64,000 bases of DNA from Pseudocitrobacter corydidari (GCF_021172065.1 NZ_CP087880.1:4812583-4876582); one strand, 5' to 3'; positions 8,724 through 17,135 are shown, numbered from the stretch's first letter. A program made the numbers and translations. The notes: generated by a model not told the origin, from the letters alone.

Positions 8724-9626
8724 TTAACCTTTAATTCCGCTGCTGGTCACGCCCTGTACGAAGTAGCGTTGAGCCAGGAAGAACACAATGATGGACGGCA
8801 GAATGGAGATGCTCGCCATTGCCAGAATTTCGTTCCACGGCGCACCTTCGGTGACGTCGATGGACATTTTCAGTGCCAGTGCAATCGGGTACTTATCGAC
8901 GCTGTAGACGTAGATCAGCGGGCCGATAAAGTCGTTCATGGACCACATGAACTGGAACAGCGCGACGGAGATAATGGCCGGTTTCAGAATCGGCACCACC
9001 ACGTACCACAGCACCTGAATAGAGTTACAGCCGTCAATTTGCGCCGCTTCTTCCATGTCACGCGGCACACCGCGCAGGAACTGAATCAGCATGAAGACGA
9101 AGAACCCCTGCGTGGCGAACGCCAGCGGCAGATACAGCGGCATGTAGCTGTTGAGCATGCCCATTTCGCGGAACATCAGGTACTGAGGAATCAGCAGTAC
9201 GGTGCTCGGCAGCAGCATGGTGGTGATGAGCGTGGCAAACCAGAATTTCTTCCACGGGATTTCGAAGCGGGCAAAGCCGTAGGCCACGATGGTGGAGGAG
9301 ATAATGGTCAGAATCACCTTCGGGATCACATACTTAAAGGTGTTCAGCATGTAATGGCCGAAGTTGTATTCGGTACCGGTTTTCCAGCCGTTGATAAACC
9401 CTTCCCAGGTGGCATGAGCAGGCCACAGTCCGAGCGTGGTGAAGATCTCGTGGTTCGGTTTGAACGACGCCGAGAACATCCACGCCAGCGGGTACAGCAT
9501 CAGCAGGCCGACGAACAGCAGGATGGTGTAGCGAATCCAGGCGTTAATTTTCTCGCGTCTCAGGGTGCGGGCAACCTCACGTTCAGCGATGCTTCTTGCT
9601 TCGTCGATTTGTTGAATATCAGCCAT
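8724..9626 (-). CDS. togN: Oligogalacturonide ABC transporter permease TogN
   Basis: Inner-membrane permease of the MalG type, with six predicted helices. The EAA loop (MEEAAQIDGCNSIQVLWYVVVPILKP) contacts the TogA ATPase. The start is the ATG at 9626, with GGGAGG seven bases upstream, giving 300 residues; the longer in-frame extension lies inside togM. It overlaps togM by 8 bp, which implies translational coupling. The charged N-terminal ~35 residues are cytoplasmic. Confidence 0.92.
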   Translation of the reverse strand: MADIQQIDEARSIAEREVARTLRREKINAWIRYTILLFVGLLMLYPLAWMFSASFKPNHEIFTTLGLWPAHATWEGFINGWKTGTEYNFGHYMLNTFKYVIPKVILTIISSTIVAYGFARFEIPWKKFWFATLITTMLLPSTVLLIPQYLMFREMGMLNSYMPLYLPLAFATQGFFVFMLIQFLRGVPRDMEEAAQIDGCNSIQVLWYVVVPILKPAIISVALFQFMWSMNDFIGPLIYVYSVDKYPIALALKMSIDVTEGAPWNEILAMASISILPSIIVFFLAQRYFVQGVTSSGIKG

Positions 9627-10509
9627 TTTTGCCTCCCTTATCGGCGGAGTAGAACACCCAGTATTTTGAAGACTTAAAGGCGATGGCGGCGAAGACCGCG
9701 ACGACCAGGAACAGAACCCACGCCAGCGCTGCGCCATAACCCATATCGAAGTATTTAAACGCGGTGTCGTAGATGTAGAGCGAGAACAGGTACGTGGAGT
9801 AGGTTGGGCCGCCGCCGGTAATCACGTACGGGCCGGTAAACTCCTGGAACGCCTGAGTGGTTTGCATGATGAAGTTGAAGAAGATAACCGGCGTAATCAG
9901 CGGCACAGTCACTTTCATAAACATCTGCCATTTGGACGCGCCATCGATCATCGCGGCTTCATACTGCGATTGTGGAACGTTTTGCAGTGCGGCCAGGAAG
10001 ATAACCATCGCGGAACCGAACTGCCAGACGCGCAGCAGGGTAACGGACATCAGCGCCAGAGACGGCTCGCCGAGCCAGTTAATGGCATCAAAACCGAACA
10101 CGCCGAGGAAGCTGTTCAGCAGGCCGTCGATGGCAAACAGGGCACGCCACAGTACAGCGATGGCCACGGAGCTGCCAAGAATCGACGGAATATAGTAGGC
10201 GGTACGGAAGAACCCGATGCCGCGTAATTTAAAGTTAAGAACAAACGCAATGCCAAGGGCGAAAGCGAGCTTCAGCGGAATGGTTAAAAATACATACGCG
10301 AACGTTACGCCCATTGATTTCCAGAAGAGAGTATCTTCGGCAAACATATAGCGATAGTTCTCAATGCCGTTAAATACCGGCGGACTCATCAAGTCGTACT
10401 CAGTAAAACTGAGAAAGAAAGATGACACAAACGGGAAGGCCGTAAAGATTATCAACCCAATGATATAGGGCGAAATCCAGGCCAAACCCAGCATTCTGTT
10501 TTCATTCAT
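9619..10509 (-). CDS. togM: Oligogalacturonide ABC transporter permease TogM
   Basis: Inner-membrane permease of the MalF/UgpA type, 296 residues, which pairs with TogN to form the translocation pore. The EAA motif is visible (QYEAAMIDGASKWQMFMKVTVPLITP). The first helix begins at about residue 8 (LAWISPYIIGLIIFTAFPFV). It is the first gene of togMNAB-ogl2; about 470 bp of non-coding DNA upstream holds two KdgR-type palindromes. Identity is by similarity to the Dickeya and Yersinia Tog systems. Confidence 0.92.
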   Translation of the reverse strand: MNENRMLGLAWISPYIIGLIIFTAFPFVSSFFLSFTEYDLMSPPVFNGIENYRYMFAEDTLFWKSMGVTFAYVFLTIPLKLAFALGIAFVLNFKLRGIGFFRTAYYIPSILGSSVAIAVLWRALFAIDGLLNSFLGVFGFDAINWLGEPSLALMSVTLLRVWQFGSAMVIFLAALQNVPQSQYEAAMIDGASKWQMFMKVTVPLITPVIFFNFIMQTTQAFQEFTGPYVITGGGPTYSTYLFSLYIYDTAFKYFDMGYGAALAWVLFLVVAVFAAIAFKSSKYWVFYSADKGGKNG

Positions 10510-10719
10510 AGATACCTACCTGGCAAACAAGTTTGTAAAACGGATTGAGGTTCGGTCATCGCTCCACACGAGGGGCACGGGGCGCGGAATTCACGGTGTT
10601 AGCTTGGTGTCGGTCATACGATCCTTCCCTGTAAATAAATGTTGTGTAAGACTTTTTTACTACTCATTCCATTGGTGATGTTTTGCTGTTTCAACTCTGA
10701 CGTTTTGTTACGCGTGATT

Positions 10720-10740
10720 AGTAAAACACCGTTTTAATTT
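10720..10740 (-). promoter_or_regulatory. Putative KdgR operator 1 of togM
   Basis: AGTAAAACACCGTTTTAATTT has the AAAAC-N3-GTTTT core of KdgR sites and lies about 210 bp upstream of togM. Its spacing from a second box suggests cooperative or looped repression. Confidence 0.65.
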
Positions 10741-10797
10741 TATTTTATTGCTATTTGTTTCCGCGTCATGCGTTTAATGATGGAAATGTGATCGAAG

Positions 10798-10818
10798 TCG
10801 AAACGATGTTTCAATTAA
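10798..10818 (-). promoter_or_regulatory. Putative KdgR operator 2 of togM
   Basis: TCGAAACGATGTTTCAATTA is a strong KdgR match, with arms GAAAC/GTTTC. It lies 78 bp upstream of the other tog box and about 290 bp from the togM start. Confidence 0.7.
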
Positions 10819-10938
10819 GTGAGGTGGGTGGGGTTTCTGTGTGGGTGGTATGGAAGTAGATGAGTGAAAATATCCCCTAACCCCTGAAATTAGTGATTCC
10901 ATTAATGGTTATCAGGCTAATGCTTGATTATATGAAGT

Positions 10939-10965
10939 AAAAAAAAGCCCTCATGAAATGAGGGC
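10939..10965 (-). terminator. Terminator of kdgF
   Basis: On the minus strand GCCCTCAT-TTC-ATGAGGGC is followed by eight T. It is a perfect 8-bp stem 18 bp after the kdgF stop. Confidence 0.9.
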
Positions 10966-10983
10966 CTTAGGCGGGTAGGGATA

Positions 10984-11310
10984 TTAGTCTTTGAGAAAAT
11001 CCTGACGCATCGGGGTAAAGGTATCGAGCAGCGTACCGGCTTGCAGACAAACACAACCGTGCATAATTTCCGGTTTTTTATAGAGCGTATCACCTGCGCG
11101 GACGATATGTTTTTCGTCGCCGATGGTGAATTCAAATTCACCGGAAAGTACGTAGGTTAGCTGCTCATGCGGGTGGTTATGCAGCGGGCCAACGGCACCT
11201 TTCTCAAAGTTGACCTCTACCGCCATCATCTTGCCATCATGGGCGAGGATACGACGGGTGACGCCGTTACCCAGGTCTTCAAGGGTGGTCTCTTTATGAA
11301 AAATAAACAT
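10984..11310 (-). CDS. kdgF: Pectin degradation protein, cupin (DKI-forming)
   Basis: Small single-domain cupin that speeds conversion of the 4,5-unsaturated galacturonate released by pectin lyases to the linear ketouronate (DKI) used by KduI. The 108-residue protein from ATG 11310 shows the metal-binding cupin motif HNHPHEQ (His44, His46, His48, Gln50) and a second-motif His84 (MHG). A longer start at 11346 would run through the KdgR palindrome and is rejected. It is monocistronic, with its own operator and terminator, and divergent from ygeA. Confidence 0.93.
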   Translation of the reverse strand: MFIFHKETTLEDLGNGVTRRILAHDGKMMAVEVNFEKGAVGPLHNHPHEQLTYVLSGEFEFTIGDEKHIVRAGDTLYKKPEIMHGCVCLQAGTLLDTFTPMRQDFLKD

Positions 11311-11327
11311 CAGGCTGTCCTGTAGTA

Positions 11328-11348
11328 AGTTGAAACAATGTTTCATTT
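11328..11348 (-). promoter_or_regulatory. Putative KdgR operator of kdgF
   Basis: The palindrome TGAAACAATGTTTCA (11331-11345) has perfect arms and consensus flanks. It is the best KdgR match in the window, about 20 bp upstream of the kdgF start codon and so within its promoter or leader. Confidence 0.8.
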
Positions 11349-11452
11349 AACTTATCCCAGAATGCGTGAAAAAGAAATCGGCTGCTGGAGAAGTGGAAAG
11401 TTGATCACAAGTTTGCTTCACTGGAAGGCACGCGAAAAACCGAGGCATAAAA

Positions 11453-12145
11453 ATGAAAACGATTGGGCTGTTAGGCGGTATGAGCTGGGAGTCGACAATT
11501 CCCTACTATCGACTGATTAATGAAGGCGTAAAGCAGCGTCTGGGCGGGCTACATTCGGCGCAGATTCTGCTGCACAGCGTTGATTTTCATGAGATTGAGG
11601 CCTGCCAGTCGAACGGAGACTGGCAGCGTGCCGGCGACATACTGGCGCAGGCAGCAAAAGGGCTGGAGCAGGCCGGGGCTGAAGGCATCGTGCTGTGTAC
11701 CAACACCATGCACAAAGTGGCGGATCAAATCGAGCACGCTGTGACTGTGCCATTCCTGCACATTGCCGATGCGACCGGACGCGCAATCCAGAAAGCGGGA
11801 ATGAGTAACGTTGCGCTGCTGGGCACGCGCTACACCATGGAGCAGGATTTCTATCGCGCCCGTCTGCAACAGGAATTCGCCATCAGCACGCCGATCCCGA
11901 ACAGCGACGACCGCGCGCGTATCAACCAGATAATCTTTGATGAGCTGTGTCTGGGCACCTTCAGCGAGGCGTCGCGCGACTATTACCTCGAAGTGATTTC
12001 CGCATTGAAAGCGCAGGGCGCGAAGGGCGTGATTTTCGGCTGCACCGAAATTGGCCTGCTGGTGCCTGCGGAACTCAGCCCGCTTCCGGTGTTCGATACG
12101 GCGGCGATCCACGCTGCGGATGCGGTGGATTTTATGCTCTCCTGA
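11453..12145 (+). CDS. ygeA: Broad-specificity amino acid racemase (YgeA)
   Basis: Asp/Glu racemase-family enzyme of 230 residues, the same length as E. coli YgeA, which interconverts D- and L-forms of several amino acids without PLP. The two catalytic cysteines are Cys82 (LCTNTMHK) and Cys197 (FGCTEIGLL), one in each half of the pseudo-symmetric fold. It is probably cytoplasmic. In E. coli it lies directly beside araE; here the tog operon and kdgF lie between them. A REP tandem follows. Confidence 0.93.
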   Translation: MKTIGLLGGMSWESTIPYYRLINEGVKQRLGGLHSAQILLHSVDFHEIEACQSNGDWQRAGDILAQAAKGLEQAGAEGIVLCTNTMHKVADQIEHAVTVPFLHIADATGRAIQKAGMSNVALLGTRYTMEQDFYRARLQQEFAISTPIPNSDDRARINQIIFDELCLGTFSEASRDYYLEVISALKAQGAKGVIFGCTEIGLLVPAELSPLPVFDTAAIHAADAVDFMLS

Positions 12146-12157
12146 GCCTTTGTGCCC

Positions 12158-12348
12158 GGTGGCGCTTCGCTTACCGGGCCTACAAGATTGCCGCCCTCCG
12201 GCAAAACACGCACGATCCGTAGGCCGGATAAGGCGCAGCCGCCATCCTGCAAAACACGCACGATTGGTAGGCCGGATAAGGCGCAGCCGCCATCCTGCAA
12301 AATACGCACGATTGGTAGGCCGGATAAGGCGCAGCCGCCATCCGGCAT
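12158..12348. repeat. REP/BIME cluster with three 48-bp tandem units
   Basis: The segment TAGGCCGGATAAGGCGCAGC recurs at 12220, 12268 and 12316, exactly 48 bp apart, with linkers containing CAAAA(C/T)ACGCACGAT. A related, inverted element (CCCGGTGGCGCTTCGCTTACCGGG) precedes them at 12158-12181. This is a typical enterobacterial palindromic-unit cluster in the space between convergent ygeA and lysR. Confidence 0.88.
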
Positions 12349-12352
12349 CCCC

Positions 12353-13276
12353 TCACGGCGCGAGAACGCTATTCAACGTATCGGTAATCACGCCCAGGTT
12401 TGCCTGCATATGCTGCGTAAATGCCTCAACCAGCGCCGAACCGGGCCGGTGGAGCGGGCGAATCAGGCTCACGGTAAAAGGCACATCTTTACTGAAACGG
12501 CGGATCACCACACCGCTGTTCACATAATCCAGCGCGGTGAACGGGTTAACCACTGAAATTCCCGCGCCTGCCCGCACCATCGCACAAATTGACGCCGCGC
12601 TGTGGGTTTCTACCACCATTCTCCGCTTCACCTGATTTTCGTTGAATAATGTATCCAGCAGCTGGCGATAGCTGTCGGTACGCGACAGACTGATGTAGTT
12701 CTCGCCCTGAAAATCTTGCGGCGTCAGTACGCTTTTTGCCGTCAGTGGGTGATCCTGCGGCAGCACGCAGACTTCGTTGAGCGTCAGCAGCGGCGTGCGC
12801 TCAGTCCCTGCGGGCGTGTGCAGGGTTTCCGTCAGCCCTAAATCATGACGCTGTGCCGAGAGCCACTCCTCCAGCAACGGCGACTCCTGCGGCACGATTT
12901 GCAGGCTGACATCCGGGTAGCGCGCCAGAAAAGGCTGGATCAGCAACGGCAGAAAGGATTGTGAGAAAACCGGCAGGCACACAATCGACAGCTCGCCCTG
13001 GCGAAACTCGCGCAGGCTTTCCGCCGCGCTGACGATGCGATCGAGCCCGTACCAGGAGCGTTGTACCTCTTCAAACAGCCTCAGCCCCTGCACGGTAGGA
13101 TGTAAGCGGCCACGGCTGCGTTCAAACAGCTTCAAACCGAGCACTTTTTCAAAGCGCGCCAGTTCGCGGCTGACCGTGGGTTGCGAGGTGTGCAGCAGAC
13201 GCGCGGCTTCCGTCAGGTTACCGGCGGTCATTACCGCATGGAAGATTTCAATGTGACGCAGGTTGACGGCGGGCAT
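12353..13276 (-). CDS. lysR: Transcriptional activator of lysA
   Basis: Founding member of the LysR family; activates lysA in the absence of lysine and represses itself. The protein has 307 residues from ATG 13276 (MPAVNLRHIEIFHAVMTAGN), with the helix-turn-helix at about 18-40 (NLTEAARLLHTSQPTVSRELARFE) and a C-terminal inducer-binding domain. A long in-frame upstream extension crosses into lysA and is not coding. It is divergent from lysA, with about 120 bp between the starts, the usual shared-operator arrangement. Confidence 0.96.
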   Translation of the reverse strand: MPAVNLRHIEIFHAVMTAGNLTEAARLLHTSQPTVSRELARFEKVLGLKLFERSRGRLHPTVQGLRLFEEVQRSWYGLDRIVSAAESLREFRQGELSIVCLPVFSQSFLPLLIQPFLARYPDVSLQIVPQESPLLEEWLSAQRHDLGLTETLHTPAGTERTPLLTLNEVCVLPQDHPLTAKSVLTPQDFQGENYISLSRTDSYRQLLDTLFNENQVKRRMVVETHSAASICAMVRAGAGISVVNPFTALDYVNSGVVIRRFSKDVPFTVSLIRPLHRPGSALVEAFTQHMQANLGVITDTLNSVLAP

Positions 13277-13397
13277 GAGAGACTCCTGGTGTGGTTGTAT
13301 ATCATTTTTGCATAGACTCACCATAAAACGATATTTTTTATTCCCTTCATCCTGTGGCGTAATCGGTAAAAAGCAATATTTGACACCGGAGCCTTCC

Positions 13398-14660
13398 ATG
13401 CCACGCCCGCTTAACAGTACCGACACTGACCTGACCGCAGAAAACCTGCTGCGCCTGCCCGCTGAATTTGGCTGCCCGGTCTGGGTGTATGACGCGCAAA
13501 TTATTCGCCAGCAGATTGCCAAACTGAGCCAGTTTGACGTTGTGCGTTTTGCCCAAAAAGCGTGCTCGAACATCCATATTCTGCGTCTGATGCGCGAGCA
13601 GGGCGTGAAGGTTGATTCGGTGTCATTGGGTGAGATTGAGCGCGCACTGGTGGCGGGCTATCAGCCTGGCGCGGAGTCTGACGATATCGTTTTTACCGCT
13701 GACACTATCGACGAGGCGACGCTTTCGCGCGTGCATGAGTTGCAGATCCCGGTTAACGCCGGTTCCATCGATATGCTGGCGCAACTGGGTGAGGTGTCCC
13801 CAGGCCATCGCGTGTGGCTGCGCGTGAATCCAGGCTTTGGTCACGGTCACAGCCAGAAAACCAACACCGGCGGCGAAAACAGCAAACACGGTATCTGGTA
13901 CAGCGATCTTCCGGCCGCGCTGGACGTGATTCAGCGTTATCAACTGAAACTGGTGGGCATTCATATGCACATCGGTTCCGGCGTGGATTATGCGCACCTG
14001 GAGCAGGTTTGCGGCGCTATGGTGCGTCAGGTCGTTGAATTTGGCCAGGATCTGGAGGCGATCTCTGCGGGCGGCGGATTATCCATTCCGTATCGCGAAG
14101 GTGAAGAGGCGATCAATACCGATCACTACTATGGCCTGTGGAACGGTGCGCGTGAGCAGATTGCCAAACATCTGGGCCACCCGGTAAAACTGGAACTCGA
14201 ACCGGGGCGTTTCCTGGTGGCGGAGTCTGGCGTACTGGTGGCGCAGGTGCGTAGCGTGAAAGCGATGGGCAGCCGCCACTTTGTGCTGATTGACGCCGGG
14301 TTTAACGACCTGATGCGCCCGGCGATGTACGGTAGCTATCACCACATTTCAGCGCTGCCGGCTGACGGGCGCGACCTGTCCCAGGCACCGTTGATTGAAA
14401 CGGTGGTTGCCGGTCCCCTGTGTGAGTCGGGTGACGTCTTTACGCAGCAGGAAGGTGGGAAAGTTGAAACGCGCGCCTTGCCTGCGGTGAAGCCGGGCGA
14501 TTATCTGGTGCTGCACGACACCGGTGCATACGGTGCGTCGATGTCATCGAATTACAACAGCCGCCCGCTGTTGCCAGAAGTGTTATTTGAAAATGGCGCG
14601 GCGCGTTTGATTCGCCGCCGCCAGACGATTCAGGAACTGCTGGCGCTGGAACTGGCGTAA
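13398..14660 (+). CDS. lysA: Diaminopimelate decarboxylase
   Basis: Last step of lysine biosynthesis: meso-diaminopimelate to L-lysine plus CO2. The PLP enzyme has 420 residues from ATG 13398, as in E. coli, with Lys54 (FAQKACSN) as the cofactor lysine, HIGSG and GGGLSIPY in the barrel, and CESGD in the C-terminal domain. It is cytoplasmic and controlled by divergent LysR. Its last 31 bp overlap, tail to tail, the end of a LacI-family gene on the other strand. Confidence 0.97.
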   Translation: MPRPLNSTDTDLTAENLLRLPAEFGCPVWVYDAQIIRQQIAKLSQFDVVRFAQKACSNIHILRLMREQGVKVDSVSLGEIERALVAGYQPGAESDDIVFTADTIDEATLSRVHELQIPVNAGSIDMLAQLGEVSPGHRVWLRVNPGFGHGHSQKTNTGGENSKHGIWYSDLPAALDVIQRYQLKLVGIHMHIGSGVDYAHLEQVCGAMVRQVVEFGQDLEAISAGGGLSIPYREGEEAINTDHYYGLWNGAREQIAKHLGHPVKLELEPGRFLVAESGVLVAQVRSVKAMGSRHFVLIDAGFNDLMRPAMYGSYHHISALPADGRDLSQAPLIETVVAGPLCESGDVFTQQEGGKVETRALPAVKPGDYLVLHDTGAYGASMSSNYNSRPLLPEVLFENGAARLIRRRQTIQELLALELA

Positions 14661-15661
14661 AACGGCCCCGTTGTCACCGTGTCACGCAGCACCAGCGTGC
14701 CGGTAAACGGCGGGATCGTTTCAATTGGCTCGCCGTTGGCGAGCTTAATGGCTTGATCGATAGCGGTCACAATCATGTTGTCGATCGGCAGATAAACCGT
14801 CGACAGCCCCGGCTCCAGCCATTTCGCGCTCGGCGCGTCATCGAAGCCAAACAGTGAAATATCCTGCGGAATACGCAGACCCGCCTGATGCAGTGCTTTT
14901 GACGCACCCAGCGCCATATCATCGTTACAGGCAAACAGCGCGCTGAATGGCACCTTTTCGCTCAGCAGTTCATTGCACTTCTCAAAGCCGCAGGTCATGC
15001 CCGCATCACCATATTTTATCTTCGCCGGATCCCATGCAATACCATGTTTTTCCAGCGCATTTTTATAACCTTCCAAACGCGCTTTCCCGGTAGGCGTGTG
15101 AATAGGAACCGTGAGGCAGGCGATATCGCGATGGCCCTGGGAAATCAGGTACTCCACCGCCTGAAACGCGGCATCCTGCTGTTCGAAGAAGACGCAGCGC
15201 TCGCGCGCCTGGCTGACGTCGCGGTTGATCACCACCAGCGGCATGGGAATGGAATCGATGAGCGACATGATGGTTTCTTCGCTCATAAAACGGGTGTAGA
15301 GCACAATCGCATCGCACTGGCGATCGGCCAGCATCTGTACCGCCTGCTTTTCTCGCTCCGGCTCGTCATGCCCATCTGCGACAATCAACTGCTTGCCCCA
15401 GACTTCCGTCTGACGCGACGCCTGCTGTAACAGGCGGCCAAAATAGAAGCCGTCAAAGGTTGAGACAATCAGCCCAATGCTATTGCTGGTGCGGTTTGCC
15501 AGTGAGCGCGCCAGAAAATTTGGCCGGTAGCCCAACTCTTCCATTGCTTTGAACACCTGCTGACGGGTGCTCTCTTTTACCTGACCTGTGCCGTTCAAGA
15601 CGCGGGAAACCGTTGCTTTCGAAACGCCTGCGCGAATTGAGACATCCAGCATTGTTGTCAT
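14630..15661 (-). CDS. LacI-family transcriptional regulator, AscG-like
   Basis: A 343-residue LacI/GalR-type repressor. The helix-turn-helix and hinge (TMLDVSIRAGVSKATVSRVLNGTG, residues 3-26) are followed by a periplasmic-binding-protein-like sugar domain ending in GTLVLRDT. It resembles AscG more than GalR, but no beta-glucoside operon or other clear target adjoins it. E. coli has no gene here between lysA and galR. The Ser-rich tail (ASSSASSS) is encoded on the strand opposite the last lysA codons. Effector and targets are unknown. Confidence 0.85.
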   Translation of the reverse strand: MTTMLDVSIRAGVSKATVSRVLNGTGQVKESTRQQVFKAMEELGYRPNFLARSLANRTSNSIGLIVSTFDGFYFGRLLQQASRQTEVWGKQLIVADGHDEPEREKQAVQMLADRQCDAIVLYTRFMSEETIMSLIDSIPMPLVVINRDVSQARERCVFFEQQDAAFQAVEYLISQGHRDIACLTVPIHTPTGKARLEGYKNALEKHGIAWDPAKIKYGDAGMTCGFEKCNELLSEKVPFSALFACNDDMALGASKALHQAGLRIPQDISLFGFDDAPSAKWLEPGLSTVYLPIDNMIVTAIDQAIKLANGEPIETIPPFTGTLVLRDTVTTGPFYASSSASSS

Positions 15662-15802
15662 TGTCTGTTCCTGATGCCACGTGATTTCCGCAGTTTATCA
15701 CAGACATTCAGGGGGATATGCCTTGAGAAATGACAAATAACCGACGCGATCACGGTTTCATTCAATTCCTCAGGATTTGCTGTAAGCCGCGCCAGCGCTT
15801 AA

Positions 15803-16819
15803 TCAGGCCTTATCGCTCTCCGCCGGTACCGACACCGAATGACGACGCACAAGCGTCGGGCTGAAAAGGTGGGTGACATCCGGCACCGGGCGTTTTTCCG
15901 CCAGTGCCAGCGCCAGTTCTGCTGCCTGCGTTGCCATGGTGACAATCGGATAACGAATGGTGGTCAGACGCGGGCGCACATAGCGTGAGACCAGCACATC
16001 ATCGAAACCCATCAGCGAAATCTCCTGCGGCACGTCGATGCCGTTATCATTGAGCACGCCCATTGCGCCAGCTGCCATTGAGTCGTTATAACAAGCCACG
16101 GCGGTAAATCGTTTTCCGCGCCCCAGCAGCTCGGTCATTGCCTGCTCGCCGCCGCTTTCGTCAGGTTCGCCGAAGGTGACCAGTCGATCGTTGCACGGCA
16201 GGCCGTTCTCTTTTAGCGCGTCGTAATATCCCTGCAAACGGTCTTCCGCATCGGAAATCGCGTGGTTCGAGCAGATGTAGCCAATCTTTGTATGCCCCTG
16301 CTGAATCAAATGACGCGTTGCGAGCCACGCGCCATAGCGATCGTCCAGCGCTACGCAGCGTTTTTCGAAACCGGGTAAAATGCGGTTAATCAGCACCATG
16401 CCGGGCATTTGCTTCATCAACCCTATCAGTTCCTCATCGGGGATCATTTTAGCGTGCACTACCAGCGCCGCGCAGCGGTGGCGAATCAATTGCTCGATGG
16501 CCTGACGCTCTTTTAATTCGTTGTGATAGCCGTTGCCGATCAGCAAAAAGTTACCGGTGTGGTACGCCACCTGCTCAACGGCTTTGACCATGGCGCCAAA
16601 GAAGGGATCGGACACATCGCCTACCACCAGACCCACGGTTTCCGTTGACTGTTGCGCCAGGGCACGCGCGTTGGCGTTCGGGTGATAGTTGAGTGTTTCC
16701 ATAGCCGAAGAAACCGACTGACGAGAAGCATCGCTGGCTTTCGGAGAGTTATTGATTACGCGGGAGACGGTGGCGACAGAGACGCCAGCCAGTCGAGCCA
16801 CATCTTTGATAGTCGCCAT
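15803..16819 (-). CDS. galR: Galactose operon repressor
   Basis: LacI-family repressor of gal and mgl genes; D-galactose is the inducer. It has 338 residues and is nearly identical to E. coli GalR over the DNA-binding helices (MATIKDVARLAGVSVATVSRVINN) and the inducer domain (LVVGDVSDPFFGAMVKAVEQVAYHTGN). The C-terminus is slightly shorter than in E. coli. It is monocistronic, with the Omr sRNA and aas upstream in the opposite direction. Confidence 0.96.
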   Translation of the reverse strand: MATIKDVARLAGVSVATVSRVINNSPKASDASRQSVSSAMETLNYHPNANARALAQQSTETVGLVVGDVSDPFFGAMVKAVEQVAYHTGNFLLIGNGYHNELKERQAIEQLIRHRCAALVVHAKMIPDEELIGLMKQMPGMVLINRILPGFEKRCVALDDRYGAWLATRHLIQQGHTKIGYICSNHAISDAEDRLQGYYDALKENGLPCNDRLVTFGEPDESGGEQAMTELLGRGKRFTAVACYNDSMAAGAMGVLNDNGIDVPQEISLMGFDDVLVSRYVRPRLTTIRYPIVTMATQAAELALALAEKRPVPDVTHLFSPTLVRRHSVSVPAESDKA

Positions 16820-17038
16820 ACACTGCCTTTTCGATGGGTAAACGGTTACACCACTGTAGTGTTACGGAAATTTCGCACAGGTTCAAGGCCGGGAGACGCT
16901 TAAGGGGAAGATCTTTGATATCGCCCAGATGGCACGAAAGAGCACTAAGTGATTCTAAAAAAACGAATACAAACTTTTGCTTACACTTTGCGAAGGGCTG
17001 TTGCGGTTCTGTGCTGGAGAAAGCAGCAACGGGATTGC

Positions 17039-17044
17039 TACTCT
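17039..17044 (+). promoter_or_regulatory. -10 element of the Omr sRNA promoter
   Basis: TACTCT, preceded by TGC (extended -10), ends 6 bp before the predicted RNA start at 17051. In E. coli omrA and omrB are activated by OmpR. The AT-rich segment around 16955-16990 is where an OmpR site would be expected, but I cannot fix it by eye. Confidence 0.5.
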
Positions 17045-17050
17045 GATTAT

Positions 17051-17135
17051 CCCAGAGGTATTGATAGGTGAAGTCATCCGCAAGGTTGACTGACTTGAAT
17101 TACACCAACCTGCGCAGATGCGCAGGTTTTTTTTT
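17051..17135 (+). ncRNA. omrB: OmrA/OmrB-family small RNA
   Basis: Hfq-dependent RNA of about 85 nt that represses outer-membrane protein and curli mRNAs. The 5' end CCCAGAGGTATTGATAGGTGA is the conserved seed shared by OmrA and OmrB. The 3' end is the terminator CCTGCGCA-GA-TGCGCAGG followed by T9. The middle resembles OmrB more than OmrA. It lies between galR and aas, exactly where E. coli carries the omrA-omrB pair, but only one copy is present here. Confidence 0.9.

Larger units (their letters stand above)
10510..10938 (-). promoter_or_regulatory. tog operon control region
   Basis: About 430 bp of AT-rich non-coding sequence upstream of togM, also bordered by the kdgF terminator. It contains two KdgR-type palindromes 78 bp apart and several TGTGAT-like segments (for example 10787-10792) that might serve CRP. 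The 200-bp stretch between the nearer palindrome and togM could be a long leader. No gene is visible here. Confidence 0.55.

Noticed and set aside
7938..9677. A 579-codon open frame on the plus strand opposite togA and togN
   Set aside because: It is exactly antisense to two well-conserved transporter genes, its translation is rich in His/Arg/Gln typical of the complement of coding DNA, and it matches no family. Long antisense frames of the same kind occur opposite ptsP (27214-28701), lgt-thyA (28917-30092), mltA (48021-49097) and sdaC-sdaB.
12200..12348. Possible CRISPR array (three regular 48-bp units)
   Set aside because: The whole 48-bp unit is repeated, with no unique spacers, and it contains REP sequence. 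No cas genes are near.
12353..13573. LysR extended upstream to 406 residues
   Set aside because: The extension runs through the lysR-lysA promoter and into lysA. Family length and motif start at ATG 13276.
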